From the NCBI RefSeq assembly GCF_032931615.1, contig NZ_CP136761.1, positions 1-64,000 of the forward strand: DNA of 64,000 nt, read 5' to 3'. Both the position numbers and the translations under genes were made by a program. The notes under the pieces were generated by a model, which did not search any database, was not told the origin of the DNA, and saw only the letters and a program-made list of their open reading frames with translations. The DNA comes from Palleronia sp. LCG004 (GTDB taxonomy: Bacteria > Pseudomonadota > Alphaproteobacteria > Rhodobacterales > Rhodobacteraceae). Shown here piece after piece: positions 26,322-35,069 of this stretch; position 1 is the first letter of the stretch; each line of letters opens with the position of its first letter.

Positions 26322-27336
26322 CCCGTTCCTGAAACTCAAGGACCTGACGCTCGCCTACGGTGGCAGCGTCGCGGTCGACAAGCTGAACTTCGAGATGGCC
26401 GAGGGCGAACTCGTCGCCCTGCTCGGGCCGTCCGGCTGCGGCAAGACCACGACGATGCGCTCCATCGCGGGGCTGATGAAGGCGCGTTCGGGTCGTATCC
26501 TGCTCGAGGGGCGCGACATCACCCGCGTCGCGGCGAACCGGCGCGGGATCGGCCTCGTCTTCCAGTCCTACGCCCTCTTCCCGCATCTCAGCGTCCGCGA
26601 GAACGTGGCCTTCGGTCTGCGGATCGCCGGAACCCCGGCGGCCGAGCGCGACACCCGCGTCGATGCCGCACTCGGTGCCGTCGGCCTCAGTGAATTCGCC
26701 GATCGCGCGCCCGCCGCGCTTTCGGGCGGGCAGCAGCAGCGCGTGGCCCTCGCCCGGTCGATCGTGATGGAGCCGAAACTTCTCCTTCTGGACGAGCCGC
26801 TCTCGAATCTCGACGCGCGTCTGCGTCTCGGCATGCGGACCGAGCTCGCCCGCCTCCAGCGCGAGCTCGGCATCGCCATGCTCTACGTGACGCACGATCA
26901 GGTCGAGGCGCTGGCCCTCGCCGACCGGGTCATCGTGATGCAGGGCGGCCGGATCGAACAGATCGGAACCCCCGAGGATATCTACGAACGGCCCGCCTCG
27001 CCCTTCGTGGCCCGGTTCATCGGGTTCGAGAACACGTTCGAGACCGAGGGCACCACCCTGGTCGGGCCGACGGGACGCGCCCCCGCCGGGTTCGAGATCC
27101 CCCCGGACGCGCGCGGTCTGGCCTGGCGGCCGAAATCGGTCCCGCTGGGGGAAGGCCCGCATCGCGGAAGCATCGTCGGCGCGTCCTATCAGGGCGAAAG
27201 CGTGGAATACCTCCTCGACACGCCCCTGGGAGAGATCAAGGCCGAACGCCCAGCATCCGAGCCGCGCCACGCCCCCGGAACCGAAGTTTCCTTCGATCTG
27301 CCGCTCGACCGCGCCGTGGTGCTGCCCCATGGCTGA
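26314..27336 (+). CDS. ABC transporter ATP-binding protein (PotA/FbpC-like)
   Basis: 340-residue ATPase: Walker A GPSGCGKTT near residues 39-47, Q-loop LVFQSYALFPHLSV, signature LSGGQQQRVALARS, Walker B LLLLDEPLSNLDARLRL and switch His in YVTHDQVEA. A C-terminal TOBE domain lies from about residue 250 (HRGSIVGASYQGESVEYLL). It energises the permeases at 24721 and 25548. Its end overlaps the nucleoside hydrolase start by eight bases, tying transport to nucleoside cleavage in one translation unit. Confidence 0.92.
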   Translation: MSDPFLKLKDLTLAYGGSVAVDKLNFEMAEGELVALLGPSGCGKTTTMRSIAGLMKARSGRILLEGRDITRVAANRRGIGLVFQSYALFPHLSVRENVAFGLRIAGTPAAERDTRVDAALGAVGLSEFADRAPAALSGGQQQRVALARSIVMEPKLLLLDEPLSNLDARLRLGMRTELARLQRELGIAMLYVTHDQVEALALADRVIVMQGGRIEQIGTPEDIYERPASPFVARFIGFENTFETEGTTLVGPTGRAPAGFEIPPDARGLAWRPKSVPLGEGPHRGSIVGASYQGESVEYLLDTPLGEIKAERPASEPRHAPGTEVSFDLPLDRAVVLPHG

Positions 27337-28255
27337 GGGCGCGGTCTGGGTCGATACAGACATGGGTTTCGACGATCTCGCCGCGATCTGCCTGCTGAGG
27401 GGCGCGGGCGTGCGGATCGCCGGCCTGTCGACCGTGGCGGGCAACGCACCGCTTCCGCAGGTGACGGCGAACGCGCTTTCGGCCCGCGCCACCTTCGGCT
27501 GGACGATGCCGATCCACGAAGGTGCCGATCGACCCCTCGCGCAGGCTCCCGTGACGGCCGGTTATGTCCTGGGCGAGACCGGAATGCCCAGTTCCGGTCG
27601 CATCCTCCCCCCGCCGAGCGGAGAGGTCGAACCCGATGACGCGGTTTCAGCGCTTGTCCGGTTCGCGACCGGAGGCGGCCGCGATGTGCTTGCGCTGGGG
27701 CCGCTCACGAATCTTGCAAGGCTGGCCGAGGCGCATCCGGATGCGATGCGGGGGCTCAGAGTGACGTGGATGGGCGGGTCCGCCGGGGCCGGCAACCATA
27801 CCGCCGCAGCCGAGTTCAACGCCGCTGCCGATCCCGAGGCACTTGCCGCGATCCTCGCCTCGGGCGCGGAGTTCCGGATGGTCGATCTCGAAACCTGCCG
27901 ACAGGTCGAGGTCGCGGATAGCGACGCAGACCGGCTCCGCGCGCTCAACGGCGATGTGGCGGCGCTGCTGGCCGATCTGTTGCAGGGCTATGTCGACATC
28001 TCGGGACGCGGGCGAATGGCGCTCTACGATCCGGTGGCGGCCGCCGCACTCGCGGATCCCGCCTCCGTATCCTTCGCGCCCGCCCGCGTCGATGCCGAGC
28101 TCGACGGCACTCATACCCGCGGGATGAGCGTCGTCGAATGGCGCGCCCGCAAGTCCGCCCCGAACGCGGTCGTCTCCCGCAGCACCGATGCAGGGCAGGT
28201 CCGCGTCCTCTTCCTCACCGGTCTCCTCCACGCCGCGACGGAGGCGCAGTCATGA
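27329..28255 (+). CDS. Nucleoside hydrolase (inosine-uridine preferring family)
   Basis: 308-residue enzyme that splits a ribonucleoside into base and ribose. The calcium-binding N-terminal motif reads VDTDMGFDDLAAI; the usual DTDPGxDD has Met in place of Pro. Other family marks are VAGNAPLPQVTANALS, LALGPLTNLARL, MGGSAGAGNHTAAAEFNAAADPEA, with the conserved Asn, and the late HTRGMSVVEW segment that includes a substrate His-like position. Its start overlaps the ATPase and its end overlaps the adenine deaminase gene. The product base adenine would be the substrate of that next enzyme. Ring specificity cannot be assigned. Confidence 0.88.
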   Translation: MAEGAVWVDTDMGFDDLAAICLLRGAGVRIAGLSTVAGNAPLPQVTANALSARATFGWTMPIHEGADRPLAQAPVTAGYVLGETGMPSSGRILPPPSGEVEPDDAVSALVRFATGGGRDVLALGPLTNLARLAEAHPDAMRGLRVTWMGGSAGAGNHTAAAEFNAAADPEALAAILASGAEFRMVDLETCRQVEVADSDADRLRALNGDVAALLADLLQGYVDISGRGRMALYDPVAAAALADPASVSFAPARVDAELDGTHTRGMSVVEWRARKSAPNAVVSRSTDAGQVRVLFLTGLLHAATEAQS

Positions 28256-30012
28256 CCGACCCCCACGATCTCGACGATCCCGCCCTGCGCGACCGCGCCG
28301 TCGCCGCCGCGCGCGGACAACGTCCCTTCGACCTCCTCCTGACCGGCGGAATGCTGGTCGACGTGACCACGGGCGAGCTTCGGACGGCCGATATAGGCAT
28401 CACCGGACCGCTAATCGCGTCGGTCCACGCGCCCGGCGCGCGCGCGGATGCGGCCGAGACCATCGCCCTCGACGGGGCCTTCGTTGCACCCGGCCTCATC
28501 GACACGCACATGCATGTCGAAAGCTCCATGATCACGCCCCGCCGCTATGCCGAGATCGTCGTGCCCCAGGGCACCACGACGATCTGCTGGGACCCGCACG
28601 AGGTCGGCAATGTCGCAGGGCTCGACGGCGTCCGCTGGGCCATCGCAGCCTCGCGCGACCTGTCGCTCAGGACGCTGATGCTGGCCCCGTCCTGCGTGCC
28701 CTCCGCACCAGGCCTCGAACGCGCCGGTGCCGAGGTAGGCGGCTCCGAGATGGCCGAGATGCTGGGCTGGCCCGAGATCCACGGCGTGGCCGAGATCATG
28801 GACATGCGCGGCGTGCTGGCGCGGTCGTCTCGGATGCGTGACATCGTGACCGAGGGCCTCGCATCGGGCAAGCTCGTCTGCGGCCATGCGCGTGGCCTTG
28901 GCGGTGCCGACCTCCAGGCATTCGCGGCCGCCGGGATCGGCTCCGATCACGAGATCACCGACGGCGACGACCTTCTGGCCAAGCTGCGCGCGGGTCTCAC
29001 GGTCGAACTCAGGGGCAGCCACGATCACGTCCTTCCGAGCGCGGTCGCGGCCCTTGCCACCCTGCCCCGCCTTCCCTCGACGCTGACGATCTGCACCGAC
29101 GACGTCTTTCCCGACGATCTGGTCGAAAGCGGCGGCATGGCCGACGTGCTGCGCCGGCTCGTGGGCTACGGCCTCGATCCGGTGATTGCGTTGCAGGCCG
29201 CGACGCTCAACGCGGCCCACCGGGTCGGACGCGAGGATCTCGGCCGTGTCGCCCCCGGAAGGCGGGCCGACATCGCCGTCTTCCGGGATCTCGCGCGCTT
29301 CGACTGCACGCTGACGATCGCCTCGGGCCGCATCGTCGCGCGGGACGGCACGGTCGCCTCGCAGCCGGCCGAGGGGGTCGAGACCGCGTTCACCGACACC
29401 ATGCACATCGCGCCTGTCGACACCGAGACGTTCACCCTGCGCGCAGAGGGCGCGGCGGTCACGCTCAACACCGTACTGCGACCCCGCTTCACCGAATGGA
29501 GCACGCGAGAGGCCGAGGTTCGCGACGGCCGCGTGATCCTGCCCGACGGCACGCTCCTGATGGCGGTGCTCAATCGCCATGCGGGGGACGAAGGCGGCGG
29601 GCTCGGCGTGCTCGATGGGTGGGGCGACTGGGACGGGGCGATCGCCACGACGGTCTCGCATGACAGCCACAACTTGACGGTCTTCGGACGGGATGCGGCC
29701 GACATGGCCGCCGCGGCCAACGCGCTCATCGAATGCGGCGGCGGCATGGCCGTGGCGCAGGGCGGCGTCGTGACGGCACTGCTTCCCCTGCCCGTCTGTG
29801 GCCTGCTGAGCGACGCGCCCGCGACCGAGGTCGCGGAGCGTCTGCGCGTTCTGCGCCGTGCGACCGAATCCGTCGCGGACTGGCAGCCGCCGACCGTGAC
29901 CTTCAAGTCGCTCGTGGGGGCGAGCCTGGCCTGCAATCCGGGCCCCCATGTCACCGATCTGGGGATCGCCGACGGCCTGACGGGAGAGTTCCGACCCGCC
30001 ATCCGGCCCTGA
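28252..30012 (+). CDS. ade: Adenine deaminase
   Basis: 586-residue amidohydrolase-fold adenine deaminase (adenine to hypoxanthine and ammonia). Metal motif DTHMHVESSMITP, then CWDPHEVGNVAG, HARGLGGADLQAFAAAGI, SDHEITDGDD and LRGSHDH follow the family order. The usual TDDrHPDDL block reads CTDDVFPDDL: the two Asp are kept but the His is replaced by Phe. The C-terminal domain ends with the family's TFKSLVGASLACNPGPHVTD region. Start ATG 28252 overlaps the hydrolase stop (ATGA). Last gene of the operon. A role on another 6-aminopurine is possible given the Phe substitution. Confidence 0.9.
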   Translation: MTDPHDLDDPALRDRAVAAARGQRPFDLLLTGGMLVDVTTGELRTADIGITGPLIASVHAPGARADAAETIALDGAFVAPGLIDTHMHVESSMITPRRYAEIVVPQGTTTICWDPHEVGNVAGLDGVRWAIAASRDLSLRTLMLAPSCVPSAPGLERAGAEVGGSEMAEMLGWPEIHGVAEIMDMRGVLARSSRMRDIVTEGLASGKLVCGHARGLGGADLQAFAAAGIGSDHEITDGDDLLAKLRAGLTVELRGSHDHVLPSAVAALATLPRLPSTLTICTDDVFPDDLVESGGMADVLRRLVGYGLDPVIALQAATLNAAHRVGREDLGRVAPGRRADIAVFRDLARFDCTLTIASGRIVARDGTVASQPAEGVETAFTDTMHIAPVDTETFTLRAEGAAVTLNTVLRPRFTEWSTREAEVRDGRVILPDGTLLMAVLNRHAGDEGGGLGVLDGWGDWDGAIATTVSHDSHNLTVFGRDAADMAAAANALIECGGGMAVAQGGVVTALLPLPVCGLLSDAPATEVAERLRVLRRATESVADWQPPTVTFKSLVGASLACNPGPHVTDLGIADGLTGEFRPAIRP

Positions 30013-30033
30013 CGCGCCAATCTCACCGGCGCG
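30013..30033. terminator. Weak hairpin between convergent ade and the TonB receptor gene
   Basis: CGCGCC (30013-30018) pairs with GGCGCG (30028-30033) over a 9-base loop, right at the ade stop and 32 bases from the end of the convergent receptor gene. Only six pairs, so a bidirectional terminator is possible but weakly supported. Confidence 0.35.
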
Positions 30034-30065
30034 CCACGGAAAGGTCGTCACCGCGTCGGCCGATG

Positions 30066-32135
30066 CTACCAGCTGTGACGCAGGGTGGCCCTCACCTCCC
30101 GGCCGGGGTTGTAGAAATCGGCATAGAACCCGCCGTAGGACACGTGTTTCTCGTCCAACAGGTTCGTCGCGTTGATGGAAAGTTCGGTGCTTTCCGTCAG
30201 CGCATAGCCATAGGAGGCATCGACCGCCACGTAGCTGTCGGATTCACCAACCTGGTTCGTGTCGTCGAAGAAATAACCGTCGCTGTAGCGAAGCCCGAGA
30301 CCGAAGGTCATGTCCCCGCGCGGCCCATCGCCCCCCAGCGTGTATGTCGCCCAGACGGAACCCAGCCGCTCCGGAACCCGCGCAGGCCGGTTGCCCACAT
30401 TGCCCCCGGTGCCGTTCTCGACGATCTCGGGATCGAGATAGCTCAGCGCCGCGATCAGCTCGACCGCACCGATCTCTGCCTTGGCCTCGAGATCGACGCC
30501 GCGCACGCGGATCTCGCCGATGGGCTCGGCCAGGTTCGTCACGGGATTCGTGCGCGTGATGTTCGTCTTCGACAGGTCGTAGGCCGATGCGGTGAGGAGC
30601 GTGCCACCGCCGAAAGGCCGCCATTTCGCGCCGATCTCGACCTGCTCGCCCTCCTCCGGCTCGACGCCGGTGCCCGCGGGGATGACCGATTCCGCATAGC
30701 TCGCGAAGACCGACAGGTCCGGTGTCGCGCGATAGGTCAGACCGATCCGGCCCGTCGTGGCACTGATGTCGTTCGTCGCGACCGTCCCGGCGATCCCGTC
30801 GCGCTCCGTCACGTCGATCCAGTCATGGCGCAGGCCGAATGATCCGACGATCCGTTCGTTCCAGTCAAGGGTCTGTTGCAGGTAGATCGCACGGCCGTCG
30901 CGTTCGGTCTCGGTATCGGCAAAAAGCGGCACCTCGTCCGGCGCACCCGTCGGGGCCGGGTCCGCGATCGGGACCGAGGGCGCGGGCCCGAAGAAGCTCA
31001 GGCCCCTATCGTCGAAGCGCGACGCCTCGACACCCACCAGCGTCGTGCTCTCGACGGCACCGAACCGCCGGTCGTATTCCAGATGGATGTCGGCGATCGC
31101 GACCTGTTCGTGCCCGTCGCTTCCGAAATAGCTGCGTTCCGCCAGCGTGTCGGTCTGCCCAGAGATGTAGGCATAGCCGAAATCGGTCTCGGCATCGCTC
31201 CAGCGCGCGGTCCCGCCCAGGCGCAGTCCGTTGCCGAAATCGTGCCGTCCGATCAGCGTCACGGTGGTGCGATCCGTGCCCCGGTAGTTGTAGTCAGGCT
31301 CCCCGAAGAAGGTCGAGGACCGGTCGAAATCGTAGCCCAGCGGGAAGCCGCCGCTTCCCGGCACGCCGTCGCGGTCCAGATCGTCGACGATCAGCGTCAG
31401 CTCGCTCCGGTCGGTCGGCCGCCACGACAATCCGCCCATGACGAAGACCTCGTCGTTGCGCGAGGCAGGGTATTCCCGCTTGCCGTCGCGCACGAGGCCG
31501 GTGAAACGATAGGAAAGCGTGCCGTCCGCATTCAACGCGTCGCCGAAATCAACCCCGATCTCGGACGTGTCGAAGGACCCGACCGTGCCGTAGACCGAGC
31601 CGAACCGTTCGTCACGCGGGGTCTTGGTGACGTAGTTCACCGCGCCGCCGGGATCGGAAATGCCGAAGACGGCCGAATTCGCCCCCTTGAAGACCTCGAC
31701 CCGTTCGAAGGCGAAGGGCTCTTCGCGGATGCCGCCGAAATTCGCCCCGAGGGTCAGCCCGTCGCGGTAGGTATAGGCGTCGAAGCCCCGGATCGAGAAA
31801 TAGTCGAACCGGTCATCCGCACCGTAGCTGTCGGTGACGATGCCGGCGGTGTAGTTCAGGACCTCCTCGACGCTGGTCGCGCCGCGCTGCTCGATCTCGG
31901 CGCTGGTGACGACCGAGATTGTCGACGGAATCTCCAGCACGTCGCCGGAGATCTTGCCGCCCGCGCCGATGTCCTCTGCAACGATGGTCTCCCCGTCGGC
32001 GATCGGGCCGGCCTCGAGCACGAGGTCCGGCAGCCTTACGAAGTCTTGCGCCGCGATCGGGCCGGGAACGATCGCGGTGCAACAAAGCAGTGCGGGGGCA
32101 AGCGCACGGCGGGTTTGACGGGATGGGGAGAGCAT
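30066..32135 (-). CDS. TonB-dependent siderophore receptor
   Basis: 689-residue outer-membrane receptor. A signal peptide occupies about residues 1-29 (ends PIAAQ). The plug domain (about 50-160) has ISVVTSAEIEQRGATSVEEV and the FSIRGFDAYTYRDGL segment; then comes a beta-barrel ending in the aromatic residue of TLRHSW. The family-specific barrel stretch is FASYAESVIPAGTG with EEGEQVEIGAKWRPFGGGTL. It brings a ferric siderophore into the periplasm for the importer encoded upstream in the same direction (binding protein, two permeases, ATPase), 84 bases away. It is the last gene of the run. Confidence 0.92.
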   Translation of the reverse strand: MLSPSRQTRRALAPALLCCTAIVPGPIAAQDFVRLPDLVLEAGPIADGETIVAEDIGAGGKISGDVLEIPSTISVVTSAEIEQRGATSVEEVLNYTAGIVTDSYGADDRFDYFSIRGFDAYTYRDGLTLGANFGGIREEPFAFERVEVFKGANSAVFGISDPGGAVNYVTKTPRDERFGSVYGTVGSFDTSEIGVDFGDALNADGTLSYRFTGLVRDGKREYPASRNDEVFVMGGLSWRPTDRSELTLIVDDLDRDGVPGSGGFPLGYDFDRSSTFFGEPDYNYRGTDRTTVTLIGRHDFGNGLRLGGTARWSDAETDFGYAYISGQTDTLAERSYFGSDGHEQVAIADIHLEYDRRFGAVESTTLVGVEASRFDDRGLSFFGPAPSVPIADPAPTGAPDEVPLFADTETERDGRAIYLQQTLDWNERIVGSFGLRHDWIDVTERDGIAGTVATNDISATTGRIGLTYRATPDLSVFASYAESVIPAGTGVEPEEGEQVEIGAKWRPFGGGTLLTASAYDLSKTNITRTNPVTNLAEPIGEIRVRGVDLEAKAEIGAVELIAALSYLDPEIVENGTGGNVGNRPARVPERLGSVWATYTLGGDGPRGDMTFGLGLRYSDGYFFDDTNQVGESDSYVAVDASYGYALTESTELSINATNLLDEKHVSYGGFYADFYNPGREVRATLRHSW

Positions 32136-32219
32136 GGCGGGCCTTTACCTTAGTATTTCTATCGGCCATTCGCTACCGCTCCTCGTCGATCAAGGCGAGC
32201 GCTTACCAGAGCATTTCTG

Positions 32220-33050
32220 TCAGGATTCTTTCCCTGTCACCTTTTCGACACTCGAACAGTGGTGACGACCGATCGGGATCATGCTCGGACAGCCCGAAAC
32301 GGGATCGGTGACGATCCGGGCCGCAAGGCCGAAGACGGCGCGGACATTGCGTTCGGTCAGGATCTCGGCCGGATCTCCCTCCGCGTGGATGCCGCCGCCC
32401 GCGATGGCGACAAGGCGGTCGGAGTAGCGCGCCGCGAGGTTCAGATCGTGCAGCACCATGACGATCGTCGTTCCACGCGTTCGGTTCAGATCGACCAGCA
32501 GGTCGAGCACGTCGATCTGATGAGCCACGTCCAGAAAGGTCGTCGGCTCGTCGAGCAGCAGCAGGTCCGTTTCCTGGGCAAGGGCCATCGCGATCCAGGC
32601 GCGTTGCCGCTGGCCGCCCGACAGGGTGTCGATTTCGCGCGCGGCGAGATCCGCCATCCCCGTCATGGCGAGCGCGTTCTCGACAATCCTTCTGTCCCGC
32701 GCCGTCCAGGAGGAGAAGAGCCCGTGATGCGGATGCCGTCCCCGCGCGACCAGGTCGGCAACGGTGATCCCTTCGGGCGCGTCGGGCGATTGCGCGAGCA
32801 GCCCGAGAGAGCGGGCGACTTCGCGCGACCGCATCGCATGGATCGACCGCCCGTCGAGCAGCGCCTGCCCTCCCATGGGCGAAAGCACCCGTGCCAACGT
32901 CCGCAAAAGCGTCGACTTGCCCGACGCATTGCCGCCCACGATCGAGGTGATCCGCCCCGGCAGCAGCTTCAGCGTCACGCCGTCGAGAATGCGGCGATCG
33001 TCGTATCCGGCGGCAAGATCCAAGGCCTCGAGGCGGGCGGGTCCGGTCAC
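32220..33050 (-). CDS. Ferric siderophore ABC transporter ATP-binding protein (FecE/FepC-like)
   Basis: 276-residue ATPase from GTG 33050, which overlaps the permease stop (GTGA). Walker A is GGNASGKST (about residues 38-46), signature [18 protein letters not shown], Walker B LLLLDEPTTFLDVAHQ, and switch His in VLHDLNLAARYSDRL. The DVAHQ and LNLA patterns are typical of iron-siderophore and cobalamin importers. Short C-terminal tail, no TOBE domain. Drives the FecCD-type permease pair at 33047 and 34066. Confidence 0.92.
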   Translation of the reverse strand: MTGPARLEALDLAAGYDDRRILDGVTLKLLPGRITSIVGGNASGKSTLLRTLARVLSPMGGQALLDGRSIHAMRSREVARSLGLLAQSPDAPEGITVADLVARGRHPHHGLFSSWTARDRRIVENALAMTGMADLAAREIDTLSGGQRQRAWIAMALAQETDLLLLDEPTTFLDVAHQIDVLDLLVDLNRTRGTTIVMVLHDLNLAARYSDRLVAIAGGGIHAEGDPAEILTERNVRAVFGLAARIVTDPVSGCPSMIPIGRHHCSSVEKVTGKES

Positions 33051-34069
33051 AAGGCACCTCCTGCGCGGTTCGCGCGCGTGATGAGATATAACAGAAAGGG
33101 CGCGCCGAGCGCGCCCGTGACGACCCCCACCGGCAGCCGCACGGGCAGCAGGAACTGCCCCGCGAAATCACCCCCCAGCACGAGGATCGCACCCATAGCC
33201 GCGGCCGCCGGCAACCGAGCCCGCCCGCGCGTGAGGCGCGCGGCGATGGGCCCCGCGAGGAAGGCCACGAAGGCCACCGGCCCGGCCGCGGCGGTCGCGA
33301 AGGCCACGAGCCCTACGGCCGCCAGCGTCACCCTCAGCCGCGTGAGATCCGGTCTCACCCCCAGCCCCGCCGCCATGTCGTCGCCGAGCCGCAGGATCTC
33401 GAGATCGCGCGCCCTGCTCGCCAGCAATCCGCCAAAGCCGATCAGCGCGGCAGCGACCGGCCAGACATGCTCCGTCCGCGCGCCGTTCATGCTCCCGGTC
33501 AGCCAGCGCATCGCCTCGGCCCGATCCCAGGCCTGCGCGTCGAGCAGCATGTAGGACGTCGCGCTGTCGAGCATCGCGGCGATGCCGATGCCCACCAGGA
33601 TGAACCTTGCCCCGGCCGCGCTTCGGCCCGACGACAGGCCCCAGATCGCGCCCGCGACGCCCAGCCCCGACACCACGGCGAAGAGCGACACGACCGGCCC
33701 GTCGAGCGACAGGACCACGATGGCAAAGACCGCGGCCGTCCCCGCGCCCGCGCTGATGCCGATGATGTCAGGCGAGGCGAGCGGATTGCGCAGCATGAGC
33801 TGGAACGCCACGCCGCCAAGGCCGAACGAAAGCCCGGTGACGAGCGACAGCAGCGCGCGCGGCAACCTCAGATCCTGAACGAGGAACGACGTGCCCGGAA
33901 CGTCGCGACCCAGAAGCGCTGCCAGAACCTCCGGCACCGGCGCACAGCCTTGCCCGCAGACGAGCGTGAGCGCGAAAAGCGCCGCGACCCCCGTCGCAAG
34001 GGCGGCAAGCACGCAACCGGTGCGCGATCCTCTCCCTGCGCCACGGGCCACTTGCGCGATCCCGCTCAC
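33047..34069 (-). CDS. FecCD-family siderophore ABC permease (second subunit)
   Basis: 340-residue BtuC/FecCD-type permease with about ten hydrophobic segments. Family marks are DLRLPRALLSLVTGLSFGLG, LMLRNPLASPDIIGISAGAG (the NPLAxPxxLGxxxGA motif) and the C-terminal VVTGALGAPFLLYLITR. It starts at GTG 34069, sharing four bases (GTGA) with the stop of the first permease, and its own stop overlaps the ATPase start in the same way. The longer upstream frame lies over the first permease and is not coding. Confidence 0.9.
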   Translation of the reverse strand: MSGIAQVARGAGRGSRTGCVLAALATGVAALFALTLVCGQGCAPVPEVLAALLGRDVPGTSFLVQDLRLPRALLSLVTGLSFGLGGVAFQLMLRNPLASPDIIGISAGAGTAAVFAIVVLSLDGPVVSLFAVVSGLGVAGAIWGLSSGRSAAGARFILVGIGIAAMLDSATSYMLLDAQAWDRAEAMRWLTGSMNGARTEHVWPVAAALIGFGGLLASRARDLEILRLGDDMAAGLGVRPDLTRLRVTLAAVGLVAFATAAAGPVAFVAFLAGPIAARLTRGRARLPAAAAMGAILVLGGDFAGQFLLPVRLPVGVVTGALGAPFLLYLITRANRAGGAL

Positions 34070-35058
34070 AGCCCGCGGATCCTCTGCCGCCGGACCGTCC
34101 ATATGAAGAACGGCGCGCCGACGAAGGCCGTGACCACGCCCACGTCGAGTTCGTTCGGCCGCGCGACGACGCGCCCCAGAACGTCCGACAGCGCCAGCAG
34201 GATCGCCCCGCCGAGCGCCGAGGCCGGCAGCAGCACGCGGTGGTCGGTCCCGCCGAGTATCCGGCAGAGATGCGGCACGATCAGTCCCACGAACCCGATC
34301 GGCCCGCAAAGCGCCGTCGCCGTCCCCGACAGCACGACCGCCGCGACCCCGGCGAGGATCCGGCCGGTCACGACATTCTGGCCCAGCCCCGTGGCCTGCT
34401 CGTCGCCGAGCGCCAGGGCATTCAGCACCCGCGCCGAGGCGAAGCTCAGCAGCAATCCCACGCCGAGGAACGGCAGCGCCGGCAGCAGCGTGTCGAAGCT
34501 CGCGCCTCCGACACCGCCGACGGACCAGGCCTGCACGGTGCCGGCGATGTCGTTGCGCGGGAGGATGATGGCGATGACGAAGGCCGATGCGCTGATCGTC
34601 GTCGCGGTCCCGGCGAGCGTCAGCTTCAGCGGCGTGGCCCCGTCCCGCCCGATCGACGCGATCGCGAAGACGAGGATGCCGGCGCATCCCGCCCCCGCCA
34701 CGCCGATCCAGAGATAGGCCGCCGCCCCCGAGATCCCGAACCAAGCGATGCCGATCGCGACGAAAAGCGCGGCCCCGGCATTCACTCCGAGGATCCCCGG
34801 ATCGGCGAGCGGATTGCGGGTAAAGCCCTGCATGATCGCCCCGGCAAGACCCAGCGCGCCCCCCGCCAGAAGCGCCAGTGCCGTGCGCGGCAGCCGTACC
34901 GCGACGGCCGCCGTCCCGATCGTGTCCGCACGGCCCGCTAAAGCGGCCCAGACATCACCCAACGGCACGTTCCGCGTCCCGACCGTCACCGACAACGTGG
35001 CGGCCAGGCCCAGCAGCGCCAAAGCGGCCAGAAGCTTCAGCGGGACTGTCGCCGACAT
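34066..35058 (-). CDS. FecCD-family siderophore ABC permease (first subunit)
   Basis: 330-residue FecCD-type permease: N-terminal helix, AVRLPRTALALLAGGALGLA, GFTRNPLADPGILGVNAGAA, CGPIGFVGLIVPHLCRILGG and C-terminal VVTAFVGAPFFIWTVRRQR, the standard family signatures in order. ATG 35058 lies 11 bases after the binding-protein stop. It forms a heterodimeric channel with the second subunit. No membrane-segment loss is apparent. Confidence 0.92.
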   Translation of the reverse strand: MSATVPLKLLAALALLGLAATLSVTVGTRNVPLGDVWAALAGRADTIGTAAVAVRLPRTALALLAGGALGLAGAIMQGFTRNPLADPGILGVNAGAALFVAIGIAWFGISGAAAYLWIGVAGAGCAGILVFAIASIGRDGATPLKLTLAGTATTISASAFVIAIILPRNDIAGTVQAWSVGGVGGASFDTLLPALPFLGVGLLLSFASARVLNALALGDEQATGLGQNVVTGRILAGVAAVVLSGTATALCGPIGFVGLIVPHLCRILGGTDHRVLLPASALGGAILLALSDVLGRVVARPNELDVGVVTAFVGAPFFIWTVRRQRIRGL

Positions 35059-35069
35059 CGAACCGCCCC

